64,000 bases of DNA. Origin: Paractinoplanes maris. Lineage in GTDB: Bacteria > Actinomycetota > Actinomycetes > Mycobacteriales > Micromonosporaceae. The DNA is taken from the NCBI RefSeq assembly GCF_023544465.1, contig NZ_JALPVL010000010.1:248001-312000 (forward strand), read 5' to 3'. The notes below the pieces were generated by a model. It saw nothing but the letters and a program-made list of their open reading frames with translations. It made no database searches and was not told the origin of the DNA. This document shows, in pieces, positions 33,654-42,887 of this stretch; position 1 is the stretch's first letter, and each line of letters starts with the position of its first letter. The position numbers and the translations under genes were made by a program.

Positions 33654-34052
33654 ATGAGCGGATACCCCACCATCCTGCAGCCGGTGCTCGACACCGAGGA
33701 CGCGCGCGGCCTGGCCGAGTTCTACCGTCACCTGTTCGGCCTGCACTACCGGCCGGGCGACGACGCCGACAACGGCCAGCACTGGCTGGTCCTGCTGCGG
33801 CCGGACGGCGGCCGCGCGCTGGCCTTCCAACAGGTCGACGCGCTGCCCGCGGCGACCTGGCCGGAAGGCGCTGTCCCGCAACAGATCCACCTCGACACGA
33901 CCGTGCCGTCCGCGGACGAGCTCGACGTGCAGCACGAGCGGGCGCTGTCGCTCGGGGCCAAGCTGCTGTACGACCGCAGCGACGACCCCGAGGAGCCGCT
34001 ACGGGTCTACGCCGACCCCGCCGGGCACCCGTTCTGCATCTTTGTCGCGTAG
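33654..34052 (+). CDS. Glyoxalase/VOC-superfamily protein
   Basis: This 132-aa protein has two paired beta-alpha-beta-beta-beta modules: the N-terminal half has LDTEDARGLAEFYRHLFGL and the C-terminal half ends VYADPAGHPFCIFVA, the standard VOC closing strand. This actinomycete group resembles glyoxalase-like or bleomycin-resistance-type proteins without an assigned substrate. ATG 33654 is chosen over an upstream in-frame start at 33621. The 3' end overlaps the convergent TetR gene by 46 bp. Confidence 0.88.
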   Translation: MSGYPTILQPVLDTEDARGLAEFYRHLFGLHYRPGDDADNGQHWLVLLRPDGGRALAFQQVDALPAATWPEGAVPQQIHLDTTVPSADELDVQHERALSLGAKLLYDRSDDPEEPLRVYADPAGHPFCIFVA

Positions 34053-34642
34053 GTCCGCGTCCATGGTGTGAGGCAGTGCCGGACGAGGCCGAGCTGGTGC
34101 TGCGGGTCGGTGCGCGCCCCGTCGAGCACGGCGTGCACCTGCTGACCGACGGCGATCGAGAGCAGCACCTCGGCCAGGCAGTCGGCCGGCACGCCGGCCA
34201 CCAGGTCGCCGTCGTCCACCGCCTCGGCCAGGTGCCGGCGCAGCCGGGCGCCCCACATGTCGAGGGCGTCGGACTGCCCGGCGGCGAGCTGCCGATCGGT
34301 CGCCAGCCGGCCCCAGAACCCGACCACCACCTGTGCCTCGTCGACCGTCTGCTTGGCCAGCGGCAGGATCTCGCGCAGGGTCGCGTCGAGCGCGGCCAGT
34401 CCCCGCCGCCCCTCGGTGGCCGAGGTGATCCGGGCGTCGGTGCGTTCGAGAACCCGCCGGCAGGCGGCCGCCACCACCGCGTCGAGACTGTCGAAGTAGT
34501 GCCAGAGTGCGCCCGCCCCCACGCCCAGCTCGGCCGCTATCGCCCGGCTGCTGGCCGCGGCGGGACCGTCCCGGCCCACCACGGCGAGGAACGCCTCGAC
34601 GATCTCTGTACGGCGCTGGTCGTGGTCCACAATCTTGGGCAA
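34007..34642 (-). CDS. TetR-family transcriptional regulator
   Basis: This 211-aa protein has an N-terminal HTH RRTEIVEAFLAVVGRDGPAAASSRAIAAELGVGAGALWHYFDSLDAVVAAA and a helical C-terminal domain in the TetR_C class. It overlaps the convergent VOC gene at its 3' end. It is divergent from a DUF1905 gene 117 bp away, which is a candidate target; no clear palindrome was found in that gap. Confidence 0.9.
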   Translation of the reverse strand: MPKIVDHDQRRTEIVEAFLAVVGRDGPAAASSRAIAAELGVGAGALWHYFDSLDAVVAAACRRVLERTDARITSATEGRRGLAALDATLREILPLAKQTVDEAQVVVGFWGRLATDRQLAAGQSDALDMWGARLRRHLAEAVDDGDLVAGVPADCLAEVLLSIAVGQQVHAVLDGARTDPQHQLGLVRHCLTPWTRTYATKMQNGCPAGSA

Positions 34643-34759
34643 CGCTTCCTCGTCTCCTGTCGCACCGGGCCCCCACCGTGCCCGGCGCGCGCCGAATACC
34701 CGTCCCGTGCCTCCTTACACGGCTCGGATCTGTGGAAACCGGCCCTTAGGGTGTGCGCT

Positions 34760-35047
34760 ATGGACTTGGAGTTCTCCGGGGAGATCTGGTTCTGGCGCGG
34801 CCCGGCACCGTGGCACTTCGTGACCGTTCCCGACGAGCTGTGCGCCGCCCTCGAATCGGCGTCGCCGGTGGTCAGCTATGGCTGGGGGATGATTCCGGTG
34901 ACCGCCCGGATCGGGGCCACGGACTGGACGACCTCGCTGTGGCCCAAGGACGGCCGCTACCTCGTGCCGATCAAGACAGCGGTCCGCCGGGGCGAGGGTC
35001 TCGACATCGGCGACACCGTGACCGTGCGCCTGGCCATCGACGCCTGA
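34760..35047 (+). CDS. DUF1905-domain protein
   Basis: This 95-aa protein is a complete single DUF1905 domain: LEFSGEIWFWRGPAPWHFVTVP at the start (aromatic cluster), SYGWGMIPVTARIGATDWTTSLWP in the middle and YLVPIKTAVRRGEGLDIGDTVTVRL at the end, a compact beta-barrel. Its function is unknown. ATG 34760 has only a weak GGG upstream, and the frame is open far upstream without family similarity. It is separated by 38 bp from the convergent DinB gene. Confidence 0.85.
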   Translation: MDLEFSGEIWFWRGPAPWHFVTVPDELCAALESASPVVSYGWGMIPVTARIGATDWTTSLWPKDGRYLVPIKTAVRRGEGLDIGDTVTVRLAIDA

Positions 35048-35085
35048 CCGTCAGGCGCCGGCAGAATGAGACGCCGGGCCAGGAG

Positions 35086-35661
35086 TCAGGCGCCGGGCAG
35101 GACGAAACGACCCGAGACGGGGTGCCAGTCCGGCGGCGGGTCCTCGCCGGTGCGCCCGTCGACGGCTTCGCGGAGCAGGTCGGCGTGGCCGGTGTGCCGG
35201 CCGTACTCCTCGATCAGGTCGAAGACGATGCGGCGCAGGCTGAACCGGGAGCCGTCGGGCCAGGCGGTGGCCGACAGCCGGTCGAGGCCACCGTCGGCCA
35301 GTGCCGCCGCCAGCTCGGCGCGGGACCGCTCGACCGCGTCGTCGTACCGGGCGTACAACTCGTCGGGTTCGTCGTCGGCGGCCGAGGTGAACTCCCAGTC
35401 GTCGTCGTCCGGGTCGCGGTCGTCCCATCCGGTCAGCGGCGCGTCGTGGAACTTGGCGGCGATCTTGTAGTCCTCGATCAGGGCCAGGTGTTTGAGCAGG
35501 CCGCCGAGGGTCAGCGTGGAGGCGCCGAGACGGGCGCTGAGCCCGGCGGCACCGAGGCCGTCGGCCTTCCAGCGGAACGTCGTCCGCAGCCGCTCCAGCG
35601 CGCCCAGCACGTGCTCGGTCTCGGTGCCGGCCAGTGGTGGTTCCCAGGGAACGTCAGTCAT
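35086..35661 (-). CDS. DinB/DUF664-family protein
   Basis: This 191-aa protein has a four-helix-bundle fold of the DinB superfamily (mycothiol-dependent enzyme-like). Likely metal ligands are His in LGGLLKHLALIEDY and the pair in IEEYGRHTGHADLLREAVDG, the DUF664 signature HxxHxD region. An acidic loop (DPDDDDWEF) is unusual but tolerated. Actinomycete DinB proteins often use mycothiol for detoxification; the substrate here is unknown. It stands alone, 77 bp from the divergent hydrolase gene. Confidence 0.88.
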   Translation of the reverse strand: MTDVPWEPPLAGTETEHVLGALERLRTTFRWKADGLGAAGLSARLGASTLTLGGLLKHLALIEDYKIAAKFHDAPLTGWDDRDPDDDDWEFTSAADDEPDELYARYDDAVERSRAELAAALADGGLDRLSATAWPDGSRFSLRRIVFDLIEEYGRHTGHADLLREAVDGRTGEDPPPDWHPVSGRFVLPGA

Positions 35662-35738
35662 CGCCCCACCATAAGGACCATTCCGGACGATCCACTCCCG
35701 GAATGCCCGGGCGTGCCCGCGGGCAGTAGGGTCGCCGC

Positions 35739-36572
35739 GTGACTCAGCACGAACGCCGTGACATCGCCGGGCTCACCTGTGCCGACTGGAATCCCGGGGC
35801 GGCCGGGCCGGTCGTGCTCGCCCTGCACGGCCTGACCAACACCTCCGAGGTGTGGCGGGCGCTGGCCGAGGCGCTGCCGGCGACCCGGGTGATCGCCCCC
35901 GACCTGCCGGGCCGCGGCGGCTCGCTGTCCACCCGGGCCGCGCCCGGGCTGGCCGGGCACGCGGCCGAGGTCGTCCGGGTGGCCGACGAGTGCGGGCTCG
36001 ACGAGGTCGTCCTGGTCGGTCATTCGATGGGCGGCTACCTGGCACCGCTGGTCGCGGCGAAGCTGGGGGACCGGGTCGGCAAACTGGTGCTGCTCGACGG
36101 CGGGGTGCAACCCGAGCCGCGATGGACGCTGCGGCGGCCGGTGGTGCGGGCGCAGTGGAAGCTGATCGTGCGCCCGCTCGGCCGCGACTTCCCCGACGCC
36201 GGCACGTTCGTCGATCAGGTGGAGGGCCGTGCCATCGCCCGCCGCCCCGACCTGCGCCCGCGCCTGCTCCAGTGGGCCGGCTATCTGCTCGGCGGCTCGG
36301 CCCGCCCCCGCGTGCAGCGGTCCCGCCTGATCGACGACGCGGTCGACACGCTGACCGGCGATCCCACGCTCCCGGTGCTGGCCGGCTCGGACGTCCCCGT
36401 CCACGTCATCCTGGCCGAGCACGACGGCGACGACTCCGCCCGCCCGTTCATCACCGACCGGGCCCTCGAGGCCGGCCGCGCCCAGTTGCCCCGCCTCACC
36501 GCCGAGCGCATCCCGGCCAACCACGTCACGATGCTCTTCCACGAGGCGATGCCCCGGGCGGTCACCGGCTGA
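35739..36572 (+). CDS. Alpha/beta hydrolase
   Basis: This 277-aa hydrolase has the oxyanion HG motif in LALHGLTNTSEVW, the nucleophile elbow GHSMGGYL, the acid Asp in HVILAEHDGDD and the catalytic His near the C-terminus in IPANHVTMLFHE. The fold matches esterases and lipases of broad specificity. Its stop directly abuts the end of the convergent SDR gene (36572/36573). In mymA-like loci a lipase often accompanies the BVMO and SDR, so a shared pathway is possible although the transcription direction differs. Confidence 0.88.
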   Translation: MTQHERRDIAGLTCADWNPGAAGPVVLALHGLTNTSEVWRALAEALPATRVIAPDLPGRGGSLSTRAAPGLAGHAAEVVRVADECGLDEVVLVGHSMGGYLAPLVAAKLGDRVGKLVLLDGGVQPEPRWTLRRPVVRAQWKLIVRPLGRDFPDAGTFVDQVEGRAIARRPDLRPRLLQWAGYLLGGSARPRVQRSRLIDDAVDTLTGDPTLPVLAGSDVPVHVILAEHDGDDSARPFITDRALEAGRAQLPRLTAERIPANHVTMLFHEAMPRAVTG

Positions 36573-37478
36573 TCAGCGGTCCGCCGCCGGGGAAGCGGAA
36601 GCCGGAGCGGAAGCCGGAGCGGAAGCAGGAGCGCGACCGGGGGCGGAGGTCCGGCGGGTGATCGCGGCGGTGAGCAGGGCCATGAGCCTGGTATGGCCGA
36701 CAGGGGCCAGGCGGGCCAGCAGGTCGGGGACCTTGGCGCTGGAGGCGATCAGCAGGCGGGCGCGGCGCCGGGCCACCGCGTCGAGGATCTGCTCGGCCGC
36801 CTTCTCGGCCGGGAAGGTCAGCAGGGCGTCGAACGACCGCTGCTGCGGGCCGATCTCGGATGCCGGCACGCCGCTGCCGATGCGGGCGCTGGTGGCGATG
36901 GCGGTGCGGATGCCGCCGGGGTGGACCGTGGTCACGCCGACGCCGTTCTCGGCCAGCTCGGCCCGCAACACCTGGCTCAGCCCCCGCAGCGCGAACTTGC
37001 TGGCCGAGTAGGCGCTCTGGCCGTACGGGGCGATGAGCCCGAACAGGCTGGACACGTTGACCAGGTGGCTGCCGGGCGTGGCGGTCAGCGCGGGCAGCAG
37101 CGCGTGGGTCAGCAGCATCGGGGCGCGGAAGTTCACGTTCATCACGGTCTCGAACTCCTCGACCGTCACCTGGTCGAAGCGGCCGCCCAGCGCGATGCCC
37201 GCGTTGTTGACGAGCAGCCCGAGGGCCGGATGGCCGGCCCGGATCTGCTCGGCCAGCGCCGCGACCTGGTCGCGGTCGGCCAGGTCGACCGTGAACGGCG
37301 AGACCTGGAGTGCGGGGTGGGCGGTCCGGATCCGGGCGACGACCGCGTCCAGCGGTGCGACGTCGACCAGCACGAGATGGCTGCCGCGCCGCGCGAGACC
37401 GTACGCCAGCTGTTCGCCGATGCCACTCGCGGCGCCGGTCAGGACGGCGGTGCGCCCAGCGAACCGGTACGGGGTCAT
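36573..37478 (-). CDS. Short-chain dehydrogenase/reductase (SadH-like)
   Basis: This 301-aa oxidoreductase has the NAD(P) motif TGAASGIG, the NNAG structural motif in LVNNAGIAL, catalytic Ser in NVSSLFG and YxxxK in YSASKFAL. The C-terminus ends in an Ala-Pro-Ser run (APASAPASAPAS) encoded by a 12-bp GC-rich repeat (about 36590-36640), absent from typical SDRs. ATG 37478 overlaps the BVMO stop by four bases. In the tetR-BVMO-SDR operon it would reduce or oxidise the product of the monooxygenase, as SadH does beside MymA in mycobacteria. Confidence 0.92.
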   Translation of the reverse strand: MTPYRFAGRTAVLTGAASGIGEQLAYGLARRGSHLVLVDVAPLDAVVARIRTAHPALQVSPFTVDLADRDQVAALAEQIRAGHPALGLLVNNAGIALGGRFDQVTVEEFETVMNVNFRAPMLLTHALLPALTATPGSHLVNVSSLFGLIAPYGQSAYSASKFALRGLSQVLRAELAENGVGVTTVHPGGIRTAIATSARIGSGVPASEIGPQQRSFDALLTFPAEKAAEQILDAVARRRARLLIASSAKVPDLLARLAPVGHTRLMALLTAAITRRTSAPGRAPASAPASAPASASPAADR

Positions 37479-38914
37479 GGGGCGATCTCCTCGAAGGTCA
37501 TGTCACGGGTGACGTCGGCCCGGGGAGTCGTGATCACGTCCCGCAGGTAGTTCTGCCGCACGATCCACGGCGCCCGGTCGCCCTGATGCGGGAACAGATC
37601 GAGCGCGCGTTGCACGTACCCCGAGGAGAGGTCGAGCAGCGGACGGCCCGTACCCCCCGGGGTGGTCGGCGTGGCGACGGCCAGTCCGCGCCGGCGCATG
37701 TGCCGCAGGAGGCGGACGACGTAGCGGTGGGACAGGTCGGCCCGCAGCGTCCACGAGGCGTTGACGTAGCCGATGCAGTAGGCCAGATTGGGCACCCCGC
37801 TCAGCATCAGCCCGCGGTAGGCCGCCCGCTCGCCGATGGCCACCGGCGAGCCGTCGATCGAGACGCCGATCCCGCCCAGCGGCAGCAGCGTGAGCCCGGT
37901 GGCCGAGACGACGATGTCCGCCTCGAGCACCCGCCCCGACCGCAGCCGGATCCCGGCCGGCACGAAGGTGTCGATGTGATCGGTGACCACCGCGGCCCGC
38001 CCGGCGCGGATCTCCTCGTACAGGTCGCCGCCGGGGATCACGCACAGGCGCTGGTCCCACGGGTCATACCGGGGCTTGAAATGCTCATCCACATAGGACT
38101 CGTCGCCGAGGCCGCTCACCGCCATCGTCCGCAGCAGCTTGCGGACACGGTCCGGGCGCCGCCGGGCGAGCTGGTAGAAGCCCTGGGTGAGCAGGATGTT
38201 CTTGGCCCGGGCGATCGTGTTGGCGGGCTTGGCCGGCAGCACCCGGCGCAGCGCGTCGGCGATGACGTCGCGGGCGGGCAGCGAAGTCAGATAGCTGGGG
38301 GAGCGCTGCAGCATCGTCACGTGCGCGGCGTCCGGTGCCATGGCCGGCACCAGCGTCACCGCGGTGGCGCCGCTGCCGATCACCACGACCCGCTTCCCGC
38401 GGTAGTCGAGGTCGTCCGGCCAGAACTGAGGGTGGACCACCCGGCCCTCGAAGCTGTCGAGACCGGGGAACGCCGGTTGGTAGCCCGCGTCGTACGAGTA
38501 GTAACCCGTGCAGGCGTACAGAAAGCCGCAGGTCATCACCGAGCCGTCGGCCAGCCGCACGGTCCAGCGCGAGTCCGCCGACGACCAGTCGGCCGCGGTC
38601 ACCCTGGCCCCGAACCGGATGTGACGGGTGATCCCGGCCTCGTCGGCGGTTTCGGAGATGTACGCCCGGATCTTGTCACCCGAGGCCAGCGACTGGGTGT
38701 CGGTCCAGGGCCGGAACGGATAGCTCAGCGTGAACATGTCGGAGTCGGACCGTACGCCGGGATAGCGGAACAGATCCCAGGTGCCGCCGATCGCCTCGCG
38801 AGCCTCCAGAATCGCGTACGTCTGAGACGGGAACGCCTCCTGCAGGCGCCAGGCCGCACCGATGCCGGACAGGCCGGCGCCGATGATGAGGACGTCCCGG
38901 TAATCACCGCTCAC
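37475..38914 (-). CDS. Flavin-containing Baeyer-Villiger-type monooxygenase (EthA/MymA-like)
   Basis: This 479-aa enzyme inserts oxygen into ketones or S/N centres using FAD and NADPH. Visible motifs are the FAD Rossmann GAGLSGIGAA, the BVMO fingerprint FEGRVVHPQFWP (FxGxxxHxxxWP) and the NADPH Rossmann VIGSGATAVTL. Length and layout match EthA/MymA. Its start overlaps the end of the tetR gene by 11 bp and its stop the SDR start by 4 bp, so all three form one operon led by the regulator. Confidence 0.93.
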   Translation of the reverse strand: MSGDYRDVLIIGAGLSGIGAAWRLQEAFPSQTYAILEAREAIGGTWDLFRYPGVRSDSDMFTLSYPFRPWTDTQSLASGDKIRAYISETADEAGITRHIRFGARVTAADWSSADSRWTVRLADGSVMTCGFLYACTGYYSYDAGYQPAFPGLDSFEGRVVHPQFWPDDLDYRGKRVVVIGSGATAVTLVPAMAPDAAHVTMLQRSPSYLTSLPARDVIADALRRVLPAKPANTIARAKNILLTQGFYQLARRRPDRVRKLLRTMAVSGLGDESYVDEHFKPRYDPWDQRLCVIPGGDLYEEIRAGRAAVVTDHIDTFVPAGIRLRSGRVLEADIVVSATGLTLLPLGGIGVSIDGSPVAIGERAAYRGLMLSGVPNLAYCIGYVNASWTLRADLSHRYVVRLLRHMRRRGLAVATPTTPGGTGRPLLDLSSGYVQRALDLFPHQGDRAPWIVRQNYLRDVITTPRADVTRDMTFEEIAP

Positions 38915-39590
38915 CGCTGATCTCCTCCCGGTAGGCGGCCAGGCCGCCGGGGACGTCGGCGGCGTGCCGGATGCCGGAGACCCCGGTCCACAGGAACGTC
39001 GTCAGATAGTCGCCGAGCGCCTCCCGGCTGATCGGTTGCTGCTGCCGGAGCCACCAGTCACCCACCGACTGGACGTAGCCGACCACCCCGTAAGCCCAGG
39101 GGAGCGCGGCGCCGGAGTCGAGCCCGCAGGCCCGCAACCGGTCACCGAAGATGCGCGCCAGCCCGCTGGCCACCGTGTCCACCACGTCGGCGACGACATC
39201 GCGATGCCGGGCGATGTCGGGCTGATGCACGACGAACTGGTAGAGATTGGTGTCGGCGGCGATGTGCGCGAGATAGGCGTCGACGGCGGCGCCGATGGCT
39301 TCGCGCTCTTCCCGTACGGCGGCCACGGCCGGCACGATCGCGTCGAGGACCAGGGTGCCGGAGCGCTGCCCGACGGCCAGCCAGAGCTGCGACTTGTCGG
39401 CGAAGTAGCGGTAGAGCACGGGCTTGCTGACGCCGGCGTGTGCGGCGATGGCCTCCATGCCGACCTCGGGCCCCAACTGCCGGATCGCCTCGATGGCCGC
39501 GTCGGTGAGCTCGGCCCGGCGCTGCTCGCGGTGGCCGGCCCAGCGCCCCCGCCGCCCGTCGGTGCCGGCCGGGGTCGCTGCGGTTTTCAT
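38904..39590 (-). CDS. TetR-family regulator leading the BVMO-SDR operon
   Basis: This 228-aa repressor has HTH RRAELTDAAIEAIRQLGPEVGMEAIAAHAGVSKPVLYRYFADKSQLW after a basic leader. The ATG at 39590 is used because two overlapping palindromes start 11 bp before it; an in-frame start at 39644 would put them inside the coding region. As first gene of the operon it would repress itself and the two enzymes until a lipid-like or ketone ligand binds. Confidence 0.91.
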   Translation of the reverse strand: MKTAATPAGTDGRRGRWAGHREQRRAELTDAAIEAIRQLGPEVGMEAIAAHAGVSKPVLYRYFADKSQLWLAVGQRSGTLVLDAIVPAVAAVREEREAIGAAVDAYLAHIAADTNLYQFVVHQPDIARHRDVVADVVDTVASGLARIFGDRLRACGLDSGAALPWAYGVVGYVQSVGDWWLRQQQPISREALGDYLTTFLWTGVSGIRHAADVPGGLAAYREEISGER

Positions 39591-39600
39591 AGTACTAGAA

Positions 39601-39621
39601 GTAACTGTTACCCCCGGTAAC
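39601..39621. promoter_or_regulatory. Two overlapping palindromes, candidate TetR operator
   Basis: GTAAC-T-GTTAC (39601-39611) shares its right arm with GTTACC-CCC-GGTAAC (39607-39621). The site is between the tetR start (39590) and the divergent NACHT gene (39692), so it could affect both. GTAAC half-sites spaced this way suggest cooperative binding of two dimers. Confidence 0.6.
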
Positions 39622-39691
39622 GTCAAGCCTTGGACGTCAACCAACCCGCCGGACCTTTCGGACCACCGGCCGATCCGTGTAGAAGGGGTGA

Positions 39692-42600
39692 GTGGCGAAG
39701 ACGCTGACCTATCGCGACGCGGTGAAAATCCTCGGTGGCGCGGAGGGCGGCGTCGTCGATGCGCTCGACAGCCTCACCGCGGGCCTGATGCTCGGTGGAA
39801 CGGTGACATTCCCGGCGCTGCTCGGGTGGTTCGACGCGCGGGCGGAGTTCGCGCGACTGTCCCGTCGGCTCGTGGGATCGGTCCGGCAACGCAGCGCGGG
39901 AAGTCACCGCCTGGGCCGGACCGCGCAGCTGGAGGCGGCGCACACCGTTCTCGTCGTGGCAGCGTTCTTCGAGGTGCTCGGTGAGGCGTCGCTTCCCGTG
40001 CGATTCAGCGATATCGCGCCTGAGCAGCTCGCCATCGCGGCACGGGCTCCCGTGGAGGATGGGCGCTTGCTCGTGGCGGACGCGCTGGCTACCGCTGTCG
40101 CCCTGCCGGTACCGCATCAAGGACACGATGACTATCTCGCCGAGCTCGAGCAGTTCTACGCCGGACTTGCGAAGTCGGTGCTCCGGTTCGTGTCCGGGCT
40201 GGCCGCTTGGGAGGCGCTTCCGCTGTGGCAGCGCGGCGACGTCGGAGCAGCCGTCGAGGCGAGCGTTTCTCAGGCACTGCAGCGGTACAGCGATTTCTTG
40301 CTCGACTTGGTCAAGGACTTCCCGGAAGTGGGTTACTGGGCCGGCTTGCGAGAGCACCGGAGCACGACGACCGAAGTTCGCGAGGTCAAGCTCTCGTTGC
40401 AGGACATGTCGGCCGTGCTGGCGCGGCTCAGTTCCCGGATCGCCCCGGTAGCCGTGCGCGAGACCCTTCACCGGGGGTACGCGGCGGCGCTCGACCGGGC
40501 GATCACCGAGAGCGCCGATGTGCCGGAGGGCATGACCGTTCCGACGCTCGCGGAGATCTACATTCCGCCTCCCTTCCGGGTGACCGGTGCTCCGGCTGAT
40601 GCGGTGGCCAGCGATGAGGCCGTGTGGGCCGAGGTGCCGGTGCGTGATGATCTGGACGACTACCTCGTCGGTCATCTGACCTCGCCGGGCGCCGTTCGAG
40701 CGCCGATGCTGATGCTCGGGCAGCCGGGAGCGGGCAAGTCAGTGCTCACCAAGGTGCTCTCGGCGCGGCTGCCGGCGGCCGACTTCCTACCGATCCGCGT
40801 GGTTCTGCGCGAGGTGGACGCGACGAAAGACGTGCAGGGGCAGATCGAGGACGCGTTGCGGTCGGCCACCAGCGAGAGTCTGCGATGGCGCGACATCGCG
40901 CAGGCAGCTGACGGGGCGCTGCCGGTCGTGCTGCTCGACGGGTTCGACGAGCTGTTGCAGGCCACCGGGGTCAGCCAGTCGAACTACCTCATGGACGTCC
41001 TGCGTTTCCAGGAGCGGGAGCGGGAACAAGGACGTGCCGTCGCGTTCGTGGTGACCACCCGGACGAGCGTGGCCGACCGGGCCCGCACGCCGCCCGGCAC
41101 GGTGGTGTTGCGGCTCGAGCCGTTCGACGGGACCCGGGCGCGGCGGTGGCTGGACGTGTGGAACGCGACGAACGACCGGCACTTCCGTACGGCCGGGCTG
41201 CGACCGTTGCCGGCCGGCACCGTGCTCGGCTACCCAGAACTCGCCGGGCAGCCGCTGCTGCTTCTGTTGCTGGCGCTCTATGACGCTGACGGCAACGCGC
41301 TGCAGCGGGAGCGGGGAGACCTGAGTCTGGGGGACCTCTATGAGCGGTTGCTGCGGGCGTTCGCGCGCCGGGAGGCTCGCCGGCAGATACCGAGGGCCGG
41401 GTCGCCCGAGGTCGAGACGTGGATCGACGGCGAGCTGCGGAATCTGTCGATCGCGGCGTTCGCGATGTTCAACCGGTCGAGCCAGTGGGTCACGCATGCC
41501 GACCTGGAGGACGACCTCAGCGCCGTGCTGCCGCCCAAGGTCACGGCGGCCGGGTCGTTCGACGCGTTGCAGGAGTCGGCGTTGCTGGTCGGCCGGTTCT
41601 TCTTCGTCCACCGCACCCAGGCCACCCGGCGGGACACGACTCTGCACACGTACGAGTTCCTGCACGCCACCTTCGGTGAGTACCTCGTCGCCCGGCTGAC
41701 CTGGGCGCTGCTGCGGGACGCCGGTGCCCGGAACACGGCCGGCGCACTGCAGTTCGGCGGCGCGGACGACGCCGGGCTCTACCGCTTCCTGTCCTTCGCC
41801 GTCCTGTCCGTGCGAACACCGACGATCACCTTCCTGGTGGGGATGGCGAAAAACCTCGAGGATGGCGAGCGGCGCCATCTCGGCGCGCTGCTCGGCCGGC
41901 TCTACACAGCGGCGCCCTACGAGTGGCGGCCGGACAGTCCAGAGCCGCAGCGGACGAAGCCCTACCAACCGGCCCGGTTGCCGATCCCGATCCGCATCGC
42001 GGTCTACACCGCCAACCTGACGCTGCTGGCCGTGGTGGTGGCGGCCCGGCTGGCGTATTCGGACCTCTACCACCCACGGGAATGGGAGGCGGCCGAAGCG
42101 TGGCACGGGCAGGCGCTGCTCTGGCATTCCCAGCTTCGTGACGAGGAGTGGGACAGCCTGGTCGAGCTCATCGCCGTCGAGCGCTGTTGGATCGTCGAGG
42201 ACGGCGAGCGTGACGTCCGCCTGACCATGGACTTCGGCGCGACGACCCCGCCGCCGCCGGATCCGCACTGGACTTTCGCCCGGCCCGCGACCGAGCGCGG
42301 CGCGTACGCCTTCACCCACGGCGCACCCGCGTGGTTGGTCAAGCGGCGCGTCAATTTCGTGTGCGGGTCGCAGGACGATGTCCTCCAGCACGCGCTGGGT
42401 CCCCTGCTGGACTCGGGCCTCGAAGTCACCACGCGCACGTTCGTCAGCTGGCTCCCGTCGTATCCCACAGCAGCCGAGGCTCTGCTGACCGTTCTTCTGC
42501 TCCCGACCATGCACTACGACGATGACCGCCGGCGAGCCGCATACCTGGACTGCGCCCGGATCGCCGCGCACCGCTTCCCCCCTTGGGACGACGAAACGCA

Positions 42601-42874
42601 GAACGCTTATGGAGAAAGGCTCTTCGCGGCCCTGGCCGGTGACGATCGGGCCGGCGCCGGCATCGCCGCCGAAGTCCTGAGCCACGGCATCCTGGTGTCG
42701 GCTCATGATCTGGTCAGACATCTCGTCACGGTGCTGAAACGGACGGGGCCATCGGATCCCGGCTACGGAACTGTCACCGACGCCATCTCGCGGTCGCTCC
42801 AGCACGTGACCGGGAATGACACCTATCATCGTCTCCTCTCACTCCTGCCCGATCACTTCGCCGATGAGCGATGA
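39692..42874 (+). CDS. NACHT-domain STAND NTPase with N-terminal helical domain (bacterial NLR-like, candidate antiphage)
   Basis: This 1060-aa protein has an N-terminal all-helical region (1-300) that resembles the NACHT N-terminal helical domains of actinomycete NLR-like proteins (TYRDAVKILGG, LLGWFDARAEFARLSRRL, QLEAAHTVLVVAAFFEVL). The NACHT NTPase follows: Walker A GQPGAGKS (Lys349), Walker B VVLLDGFDELLQ (Asp416), sensor-like VTTRTSVAD, and the winged-helix part ending HTYEFLHATFGEYLVARL. The C-terminal 450 residues are unassigned and probably the sensor; a hydrophobic segment lies near 775-795. GTG 39692 has AAGGGGTGA before it. No partner gene is apparent, as in single-gene bNACHT defence systems. 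Confidence 0.87.
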   Translation: MAKTLTYRDAVKILGGAEGGVVDALDSLTAGLMLGGTVTFPALLGWFDARAEFARLSRRLVGSVRQRSAGSHRLGRTAQLEAAHTVLVVAAFFEVLGEASLPVRFSDIAPEQLAIAARAPVEDGRLLVADALATAVALPVPHQGHDDYLAELEQFYAGLAKSVLRFVSGLAAWEALPLWQRGDVGAAVEASVSQALQRYSDFLLDLVKDFPEVGYWAGLREHRSTTTEVREVKLSLQDMSAVLARLSSRIAPVAVRETLHRGYAAALDRAITESADVPEGMTVPTLAEIYIPPPFRVTGAPADAVASDEAVWAEVPVRDDLDDYLVGHLTSPGAVRAPMLMLGQPGAGKSVLTKVLSARLPAADFLPIRVVLREVDATKDVQGQIEDALRSATSESLRWRDIAQAADGALPVVLLDGFDELLQATGVSQSNYLMDVLRFQEREREQGRAVAFVVTTRTSVADRARTPPGTVVLRLEPFDGTRARRWLDVWNATNDRHFRTAGLRPLPAGTVLGYPELAGQPLLLLLLALYDADGNALQRERGDLSLGDLYERLLRAFARREARRQIPRAGSPEVETWIDGELRNLSIAAFAMFNRSSQWVTHADLEDDLSAVLPPKVTAAGSFDALQESALLVGRFFFVHRTQATRRDTTLHTYEFLHATFGEYLVARLTWALLRDAGARNTAGALQFGGADDAGLYRFLSFAVLSVRTPTITFLVGMAKNLEDGERRHLGALLGRLYTAAPYEWRPDSPEPQRTKPYQPARLPIPIRIAVYTANLTLLAVVVAARLAYSDLYHPREWEAAEAWHGQALLWHSQLRDEEWDSLVELIAVERCWIVEDGERDVRLTMDFGATTPPPPDPHWTFARPATERGAYAFTHGAPAWLVKRRVNFVCGSQDDVLQHALGPLLDSGLEVTTRTFVSWLPSYPTAAEALLTVLLLPTMHYDDDRRRAAYLDCARIAAHRFPPWDDETQNAYGERLFAALAGDDRAGAGIAAEVLSHGILVSAHDLVRHLVTVLKRTGPSDPGYGTVTDAISRSLQHVTGNDTYHRLLSLLPDHFADER

Positions 42875-42887
42875 CTCCGGTCCTCAC

